Shown piece after piece: positions 33,064 to 37,793 of a stretch of DNA of 37,793 nucleotides. The notes under the pieces are model-generated. The model saw nothing but the letters and a program-made list of their open reading frames with translations, ran no database searches and had not been told where the DNA came from. The DNA is from Calditrichaceae bacterium (lineage in GTDB: Bacteria; Calditrichota; Calditrichia; RBG-13-44-9; J075). The stretch lies in contig JABWBP010000030.1 in the NCBI GenBank assembly GCA_013360445.1, positions 1-37,793 of the forward strand. Reading direction: 5' to 3'. The translations under genes were made by a program, and so were the position numbers. Every line of letters begins with the position of its first letter. Within the stretch, counting starts at the first letter, position 1.

Positions 33064-33119
33064 GCGCTTCTGCCGGATTTCTGCGCCGCCGGCCAGTGAT
33101 GGGCAGAATTCTATCTCAA

Positions 33120-33131
33120 TGCGTCATAAAA
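33120..33131 (+). promoter_or_regulatory. Upstream operator-like site TGCGTCATAAAA
   Basis: Identical over 12 bases to the complement of 33302-33313, about 170 bp upstream. It could be an auxiliary binding site for looping by a regulator such as PhaR. It begins 56 bp after the coaBC stop. Confidence 0.4.
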
Positions 33132-33274
33132 CGCCTTAATTTTAGCAGAAAATACCGGCTGCATTTTTTTCGGAAAAGAATTCCGATTCGCCAAAAAGTA
33201 TTCAAAATGCCTCAAGAATAAAGCGACTTACCCAATCTTTCCCCTCCTCCGAATCGCCGCTGAAAGAACATTTT

Positions 33275-33319
33275 ACACAGTGCGTCAAAAAAGTTCTTGA
33301 CTTTTATGACGCACTGTGT
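33275..33319. promoter_or_regulatory. 13-bp inverted repeat overlapping the phasin promoter (operator candidate)
   Basis: acacagtgcgtca (33275-33287) and tgacgcactgtgt (33307-33319) are perfect complements. The left arm is just upstream of the -35 box and the right arm fills the -35/-10 spacer, so a bound protein would block RNA polymerase. PhaR, encoded 0.6 kb downstream, is the natural candidate since PhaR homologues repress phasin genes. Confidence 0.6.
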
Positions 33320-33325
33320 TATATT
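33297..33325 (+). promoter_or_regulatory. Sigma-70-like promoter of the phasin cluster
   Basis: TTGACT (33297-33302), a 17-bp spacer, TATATT (33320-33325). Five of six bases match in each box. Transcription would start near 33332, about 105 bp before the first phasin. Confidence 0.7.
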
Positions 33326-33436
33326 ATGGCCGTCATTTTTAAGTGATAAAAAGGAACAGAATCGTACCGGGGCATTGCCCATCATTAGATTTGCCAAAGT
33401 TTAACCAAAACCAACTTAACAGGAGAGGTCAACGCC

Positions 33437-33853
33437 ATGGCAAAGGAAAAGGACAAAATCAAACAGATTCAGGAGGAGATTACCGGAAAATCCCGAGAGA
33501 TTTGGCTGGCGGGGTTAGGGGTGTTCTCCACCATGGAAGAAGAGGGCGAGAAGCTTTTCAAACGGTTCGTGGAAAAGGGACAGGAATTGGAAGGAAAAGG
33601 GGAGGCGTTCGAGAAACGCGCAAAGGAAAAGGTAGATTCGGTGACTTCCTACGTCAGCGAGAAGAAGGAGAAAATCTCCACCGCCATCGGCGAAACCTTT
33701 CCGGCTTACATTGAAGAGAAGCTGAAGGCCACAATGGATAGCATCAGCGCTTCATCCCGCTCCCAGGTGAAAGAGTTGGCCGACAAGGTCGATAAGCTGA
33801 CCGAGAAGGTCAACGAATTGATCAAAAAGGTGGACGCGAAAACCAAAATTTGA
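33437..33853 (+). CDS. Phasin family protein 1 (PHA granule-associated)
   Basis: 138 residues, mostly amphipathic helix. The segment SREIWLAGLGVFSTMEEEGEKLFKRFVEKGQELE matches the PhaF/PhaI-like granule-associated family, which coats polyhydroxyalkanoate granules. The C-terminal 40 residues are a heptad-like coiled coil (VKELADKVDKLTEKVNELIKKVD) for oligomerisation. No histone-like AAKP tail is present. Aggagaggt precedes the ATG. It is the first gene behind the operator-bearing promoter and is followed by phaR 56 bp later. Confidence 0.85.
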   Translation: MAKEKDKIKQIQEEITGKSREIWLAGLGVFSTMEEEGEKLFKRFVEKGQELEGKGEAFEKRAKEKVDSVTSYVSEKKEKISTAIGETFPAYIEEKLKATMDSISASSRSQVKELADKVDKLTEKVNELIKKVDAKTKI

Positions 33854-33909
33854 TTTTCTTCTGTTGTTTTGAGGGGAAAGCTTCCTCAAAGAAGGAAAGG
33901 ACAGAAAGG

Positions 33910-34359
33910 ATGAGTCGAATCATTAAACGGTATGAAAACCGGAAGCTGTACGATACGGAAAGCCGGAAATATATCTCTTTGGAGGAGATTGCTTCCCTGG
34001 TGCGCCAGGGCGTTGACGTGAAGGTGATCGAAAATAACACCGAGGCGGATATCACCGCCCAGACCCTCACCCAGGTGATCTTCGAAGAAGGCAAAAAGGG
34101 GCGCAATCCCCTCTCCACCGAAATTTTACACGAGGTGATCCGCTGGGGCAATACCGTGCTCGACGGCGGCATCCAGCAGGTGCGGCAAAGCCTGGATCAC
34201 CTGGTTCCGGGATCCCTGAATAAGCTGTTCGGCGGAAACCGTTCCGCGGAGATCGAAGACCTCAAAAAAAGAGTCGAGACCTTAGAAGAGTTGATCAATA
34301 CCCTGGGCAATCAAATTGTTCCGGAACAATCAGAAAATTCCAACGGGAGCAAGTCTTAA
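33910..34359 (+). CDS. phaR: PhaR-type polyhydroxyalkanoate synthesis regulator
   Basis: 149 residues from the ATG at 33910 (gaaagga upstream); an earlier in-frame start at 33850 lies inside the end of the phasin and is rejected. The N-terminal PHB/PHA accumulation regulator DNA-binding domain is unmistakable (IIKRYENRKLYDTESRKYISLEEIASLVRQGVDVKVI, then DITAQTLTQVIFEEGKKGRNPLSTEILHEVIRWG). The C-terminus is a short coiled coil (EIEDLKKRVETLEELINTLGNQ). In other bacteria PhaR binds both PHA and the phasin promoter, releasing repression when granules form. Its position inside a phasin operon fits that role. Confidence 0.92.
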   Translation: MSRIIKRYENRKLYDTESRKYISLEEIASLVRQGVDVKVIENNTEADITAQTLTQVIFEEGKKGRNPLSTEILHEVIRWGNTVLDGGIQQVRQSLDHLVPGSLNKLFGGNRSAEIEDLKKRVETLEELINTLGNQIVPEQSENSNGSKS

Positions 34360-34406
34360 ACGCTCTTCGAAACCCTTAAATTCAACCTGCAAGAAAGGAG
34401 TACCTT

Positions 34407-34853
34407 ATGGCAACCAAAACCATGCCCAAATCCACCCGGGAAGAAATCAGCGAAAAAGCCCGGGAAATCTGGCTGGCCGGTTTAGGCCTGTTTGCCACCA
34501 TGGAAGAAGAAGGCGAGAAACTGCTCAACCAGTTTATCGACAAAGGCCGGGGCCTGGAAGAAAGAGGAGAAACCTTCGAAAAGAAGGCCCGCAACCAGTT
34601 CAACTCCGTGACCTCTTTCATTACCGAGCAGGGCGGCAAGATCAAAGATGAAGTTTCCCACCGGTTTAGCGACCTGGTGCCGGGCTTCGTGGAAGAGAAA
34701 TTCAACAACGCGCTGGACATGTTCGGCATTTCCACCCGCAAGGAAGTCAACAAACTGAGCGAGAAGGTAAACAAGCTGACCGAGACGGTTTCCACCCTGG
34801 CGCAGAAGTTAGGCGAAACCGGCAAAACCCCCACGGCCATGCCGAAGGTCTGA
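34407..34853 (+). CDS. Phasin family protein 2
   Basis: 148 residues, a paralogue of the proteins at 33437 and 35093. The conserved block EKAREIWLAGLGLFATMEEEGEKLLNQFIDKGRGLEERGETFEKKA lies at about 12-55, and the C-terminal coiled coil (VNKLSEKVNKLTETVSTLAQKLGE) at about 112-138. Aaaggag precedes the ATG. It follows phaR by 47 bp and is likely in the same transcript. Confidence 0.85.
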   Translation: MATKTMPKSTREEISEKAREIWLAGLGLFATMEEEGEKLLNQFIDKGRGLEERGETFEKKARNQFNSVTSFITEQGGKIKDEVSHRFSDLVPGFVEEKFNNALDMFGISTRKEVNKLSEKVNKLTETVSTLAQKLGETGKTPTAMPKV

Positions 34854-34893
34854 GCGGAACGCGGGGTCGTTTTTCGGGGCCGATGAGGATTAG

Positions 34894-34934
34894 TAATTGT
34901 CAATTGGCAATTGTTAATTGCCAATTGACAATTA
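34894..34934. repeat. Perfect 17-bp AT-rich inverted repeat
   Basis: Arms taattgtcaattggcaa (34894-34910) and their complement (34918-34934) flank ttgttaa. The arms are themselves built from caatt words. It lies between phasins 2 and 3 and is T-poor afterwards, so it is a stem-loop rather than a standard terminator; it may tune relative expression of phasin 3. Confidence 0.75.
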
Positions 34935-35092
34935 ACACGAGGCAGTTCTTCGGGGTCGATGGGGTGCGGAATTCCTGCGGGCGCACTCGTTGGCCCCTAA
35001 TTTCGCGCCGACCGCTTGTTACCGTTTCAGGATTGCAAGGCGAGCGGCGCTAAAAAAGCGAAATCTTAACCAGAACGTCAAAGGAGATCATT

Positions 35093-35539
35093 ATGGCAAC
35101 TAAAAGCTCATCCCAAAAACCCCAGGACGCCATGGCCGAAAAAGCCCGGGAAATCTGGCTGGCCGGCTTAGGGGTCTTTTCCACCATCGAGGAAGAGGGC
35201 GAGAAGCTGTTCAATAAATTCATGGAAAGAGGCAAGGAACTGGAATCCAAAGGAGAGACCTTCGAGCAGAAGGCGAAAGACAAAATGGGTTCCTTTACTT
35301 CCTACGTTTCGGAAAAAACCAGCAAGCTGAGCGACGACGTCACCGCCAAAGTCAACGAGTCGATTCCCATGATCGAAGAAAAATTCCGTTCCGTGCTGGA
35401 GACCTTCGGGGTCTCTTCGCGGGGCGAAGTGAAGACCCTGGCCGACAAAGTGGACAAGCTGACCGAAACCGTGGCCGCCCTCACCAAAAAGTTAGAAGAA
35501 GCGGGGAAAATGCCCCCCAAACCCAAAACGAAAGTTTGA
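35093..35539 (+). CDS. Phasin family protein 3
   Basis: 148 residues, more similar by eye to phasin 1 in the middle block (REIWLAGLGVFSTIEEEGEKLFNKFMERGKELESKGETFEQKAKDKMGSFTSYVSEK) and to phasin 2 in its PPKPK-like tail. The coiled coil VKTLADKVDKLTETVAALTKKLEE is at about 113-137. A strong aaaggaga site precedes the ATG. A 239-bp gap with the 34894-34934 stem-loop separates it from phasin 2, so it may have its own promoter. Confidence 0.85.
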   Translation: MATKSSSQKPQDAMAEKAREIWLAGLGVFSTIEEEGEKLFNKFMERGKELESKGETFEQKAKDKMGSFTSYVSEKTSKLSDDVTAKVNESIPMIEEKFRSVLETFGVSSRGEVKTLADKVDKLTETVAALTKKLEEAGKMPPKPKTKV

Positions 35540-35846
35540 CCGCGCCCGGCAAATTCTCCGACGAGATTTTTTTGCGCACCGAAGCAGCTGTCTTCGGGCA
35601 GTTGCTTTGGTGTGGAAGTGAAGAGGAAACGGGTGATGCGTGGGTATGAAGGGTATTAGCCATCTCACGTATTACGTTTCACGGTTTGCACTTCCATTGC
35701 TGCAATTTCCCCCGGTGCAGCGATGTTTTTAATGCCTTTCCTTTTTCGTTTTTTTTTGATAATCTTTCCCGGCAAACAAGTTGGGACGAGAGATGTAAAA
35801 ATCGAAAAAGCGATCTCGAATCTTTTCAAACAAGCGAATCAGCAGT
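35540..35846. other. 307-bp spacer between phasin 3 and the ABC1 kinase
   Basis: It holds a stable hairpin at 35575-35614 and gcgtgggtat/cacgtatta word repeats (about 35630-35690). A short open frame starting at 35723 has hydrophobic content but no ribosome-binding site and runs into the kinase gene, so it is not called. Confidence 0.5.
35575..35614 (+). repeat. Stable stem-loop with UUCG tetraloop
   Basis: A 14-bp stem (35577-35590 with 35599-35612, allowing G-U pairs) closes onto tc-TTCG-gg. Several A-U/G-C to G-U substitutions keep pairing on this strand only, suggesting selection as RNA. No T-run follows; seven T precede it. Possible 3' stabiliser of the phasin mRNA. Confidence 0.6.
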
Positions 35847-37478
35847 GTGGCGCTAAAACCTCTTTCATACTACAAAGGCGTAGGAAGGCGTCTTTTTCTG
35901 CTCTATAAGCATGGCATCGGCTTATGGATCGGGGCGCGGGTTGCCTCCGTAAAAGCCCGTCCCGCCTACCGGCGGAAAGGGGTACGTTTTGCCGTCGCCT
36001 GGCTGGTGGCCTCTCTTTTGAAAATTTTCCTCAAAAAAGAGCTTCGCAAGCAGCCTTTTGAAGTGCAGTTGCGCCGCCGCCTGGAAATGTTAGGCCCCAC
36101 CTACATCAAGCTCGGCCAGATCATGGCCATCCGGGAAGATATCCTGCCCTCCCACGTCACCGCTGAATTGAAAAAGCTGCTCGATCAACTCCCGGCAGCT
36201 CCCTTTGCGATGATCCGCAAGACCATTGAAGAAAGTTTAGACGCGCCGTTGCGCGAGTTGTTCATCGAATTCCGGGAGCAGCCCCTGGCCAGCGCTTCCA
36301 TCGGCCAGACCCACCGCGCCACTACCCACCGGGGAAAGCCGGTGGCGGTCAAAGTGATCAAGCCGGGCATCCGGGAAACCGTGCTCTCGGACCTCAAACT
36401 GCTGCGGATGCTCTCCACCCTCCTGGAGTGGGTCATCCCCCGTTACCAGCCCAAACTGATCATCAGCGAATTCTGCAATTACACCGAAAAAGAGCTCGAC
36501 CTGGAGTGCGAAGCCGACCACGCGGAAATTTTCGCGGCCAATTTTGCGAAGCAGCCTAACATCGTTTTCCCGAAGATTTACCGCGAGCTAAGCTCCCGCG
36601 ACGTGTTGTGCATGGAGTACTTCAACGGCATCAAACCCAACCAGCCTTCGATTTTCGAGCTGAGCAAAGCTAACCAGCACAAAGTTATCAACTTAGGCGC
36701 GGGGGCAATCATCAAGATGCTCTACGAGGACGGCTTCTTCCACGCCGATCTCCACGCCGCCAACCTGATCGTGCTTCCCGGCCCGAAGTTAGGCTTCATC
36801 GACTTAGGCATGGTGGGGCGCTTCGATGAGAAGATGAAGCGCAACATGCTGCACTATTTTTACGCCCTGGTCAACGGCGACGTGGAGAGAACCGCCAAAC
36901 ACCTGCTCTCCATGGCCACGGTGGGCAAAAAAGGGGATCCGGAGGGTTTCAAACGGGCGGCGGCGGATTTGTTCCGGCGTTACCTGCTCCACGCCGCCAA
37001 CGGGGATTTCAGCCTCGCCAGGGTGATCCTGCAATCCCTGGCCATGGGGGGCAAATACCACGTCTTCTTCCCGGTGGAAATGACTTTGATGGTGAAAGCG
37101 CTGGTAACCTTCGAGGGGGTGGGAAAGACTTTAGACCCGGTGTTGAACGTGCCGAAACTCTCCCGCCGGCACATCCTGCGCATTTACAAGAGCCATTTCA
37201 GCGTGGACAATTTGTTCTCCCAGCTCATGCAGGGGATGCCGGAGCTGGTGGATGTAGCAGTTCACCTGCCGGAACTGATTGCGGACAGCTCCCGTTTCTG
37301 GGATCGCACCGTCAACACCCCGCCGGGCGATAACCCCCTGGCGGGGCTGCGCAGCGGTTTGATTGCCGGTTCCTGCATCGTCGGCGGGGTCATTGCCCTG
37401 GTGCAGGGCGCTAACCCGCTGCTATGGATCGGCCTGTTTGCGGCGGGAATCGGGCTGGCGCTGTTTGGCAAAGGGTGA
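35847..37478 (+). CDS. ABC1/AarF/UbiB family atypical kinase
   Basis: 543 residues from a GTG start at 35847; no good ribosome-binding site is seen and no internal ATG gives a complete domain. The UbiB-type signatures are present: YIKLGQIMA (KxGQ motif) near residue 87, an Ala-rich loop (PLASASIGQTHRA) in place of the usual glycine loop, VAVKVIKPG, YEDGFFHADLHAANLIV, and FIDLGMVGRF. Two hydrophobic helices end the protein (SGLIAGSCIVGGVIALVQ, LLWIGLFAAGIGLALFG), typical of UbiB. Members support isoprenoid quinone biosynthesis as ATPases. No ubi or men genes are nearby, so the exact role is inferred. Confidence 0.9.
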   Translation: MALKPLSYYKGVGRRLFLLYKHGIGLWIGARVASVKARPAYRRKGVRFAVAWLVASLLKIFLKKELRKQPFEVQLRRRLEMLGPTYIKLGQIMAIREDILPSHVTAELKKLLDQLPAAPFAMIRKTIEESLDAPLRELFIEFREQPLASASIGQTHRATTHRGKPVAVKVIKPGIRETVLSDLKLLRMLSTLLEWVIPRYQPKLIISEFCNYTEKELDLECEADHAEIFAANFAKQPNIVFPKIYRELSSRDVLCMEYFNGIKPNQPSIFELSKANQHKVINLGAGAIIKMLYEDGFFHADLHAANLIVLPGPKLGFIDLGMVGRFDEKMKRNMLHYFYALVNGDVERTAKHLLSMATVGKKGDPEGFKRAAADLFRRYLLHAANGDFSLARVILQSLAMGGKYHVFFPVEMTLMVKALVTFEGVGKTLDPVLNVPKLSRRHILRIYKSHFSVDNLFSQLMQGMPELVDVAVHLPELIADSSRFWDRTVNTPPGDNPLAGLRSGLIAGSCIVGGVIALVQGANPLLWIGLFAAGIGLALFGKG

Positions 37479-37543
37479 GAAGTGAGAAGTGGCAAGTGGC
37501 AGCCGGTAAGGATTTGTACGCTACTTCTCATTTCTCACTTTTT
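37475..37543 (+). terminator. Terminator-like inverted repeat after the ABC1 kinase gene
   Basis: gtgagaagtgagaagt (37475-37490) pairs with 37523-37538 with one G-U pair, and five T follow. The left arm includes the stop codon. The 32-base loop is long for an intrinsic terminator, and the arms are made of gtgagaa words as in other spacers of this window. Confidence 0.5.
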
Positions 37544-37793
37544 GTTACTATTCAGCCATTCATTATGCTAAGCGCATTTTAAAATTTCCGTTTCTTATTC
37601 TATAAGGAACCCCGGTAGGGGTTCAATCCCGGCCATCCGCATTCCCGTTAACCTTAGGGATTTTTAACCGCAAAGACCCCGGCCATCCGGGACTAAGAAA
37701 ACAGTGCTGATTTTTGTGAAGATCAGGAGGAATTTCAGGCGAAAACTCTCTAAAACTTCTGCGTCTTTGCGGTGATTTTTTACTTAGGTTAAC
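37544..37793. other. Non-coding end of the window
   Basis: No gene is seen. ccccggtaggggttcaatcccggccatcc and a second ccccggccatccggg stretch form overlapping GC-rich partial palindromes (about 37608-37692). The inverted repeat at 37667-37773 follows. Confidence 0.45.
37667..37773. repeat. Inverted repeat accgcaaagac / gtctttgcggt
   Basis: Eleven-base perfect arms at 37667-37677 and 37763-37773. Same family as the element at 916-1032. Non-coding. Confidence 0.5.

Larger units (their letters stand above)
33064..33436. other. 373-bp control region upstream of the phasin cluster
   Basis: No gene. It contains a strong sigma-70-like promoter (33297-33325) and three copies of a TGCGTCA(T/A)AAAA motif (33120-33131, 33281-33292, and reversed at 33302-33313). 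The coaBC 3' end has no obvious T-tailed terminator here. Confidence 0.7.

Noticed and set aside
35723-35908. 61-codon hydrophobic open frame before the ABC1 kinase
   Set aside because: No ribosome-binding site, it runs into the kinase gene in another frame, and its hydrophobic part comes from a T-rich stretch.

Overview
The window looks like a chromosome segment of an uncultured FCB-group bacterium, closest in style to candidate phylum KSB1/Calditrichota. The reasons are a secreted protein ending in a Por/T9SS (FlgD-like) sorting domain with a YPNPFNPST-type motif, GC-rich genes separated by repeat-rich spacers, and a mix of bacterial housekeeping genes with an archaeal-type mevalonate module. 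The phylum is an inference from gene content; no rRNA or tRNA gene was seen.

Layout. 1-858: small palindromes and a Nudix/GIY-YIG fusion (minus). 1380-4145: mvaS, an acetoacetyl-CoA thiolase and a DUF35 protein (plus), closed by a strong terminator at 4159-4191. 4234-8506 (minus, read right to left): type-4 uracil-DNA glycosylase, DnaB helicase, a SirB1-type transglutaminase-fold protein and an aldo/keto reductase. 9041-11067 (plus): biotin carboxylase and biotin carrier. 11319-12455: a TPR/CsgG-like lipoprotein. 12533-17329 (minus): a zinc-ribbon/TPR membrane protein and two von Willebrand A proteins, one with a VIT domain. 17668-20991 (plus): guaB, a CcmE-like anchored protein, methylmalonyl-CoA epimerase and mtgA. 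21282-23099 (minus): an AT-rich secreted protein, divergent from an HTH-TM-FG-GAP protein (23252-24556). 24611-29762 (minus): a DUF2279-like protein, a His-rich polytopic membrane protein and glycogen phosphorylase. 30062-33063 (plus): yicC, gmk, coaBC. 33437-37478 (plus): three phasins around phaR, then an ABC1/UbiB-type kinase.

How the genes fit together. mvaS, thiolase and DUF35 would take acetyl-CoA to HMG-CoA for isoprenoids. The biotin carboxylase/carrier pair and methylmalonyl-CoA epimerase suggest propionyl-CoA/methylmalonyl-CoA metabolism, but no carboxyltransferase or mutase is present here. Phasins plus PhaR point to polyhydroxyalkanoate granules and GlgP to glycogen, so carbon storage is a theme. 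The phasin promoter carries three copies of a TGCGTCA(T/A)AAAA site, the best regulatory signal in the window.

The spacers are the oddest part. They hold short palindromes with a shared CTNNAG core and differing arms, inverted repeats built from short repeated words that differ from spacer to spacer, a 73-bp palindromic unit repeated three times between yicC and gmk, and several perfect hairpins.
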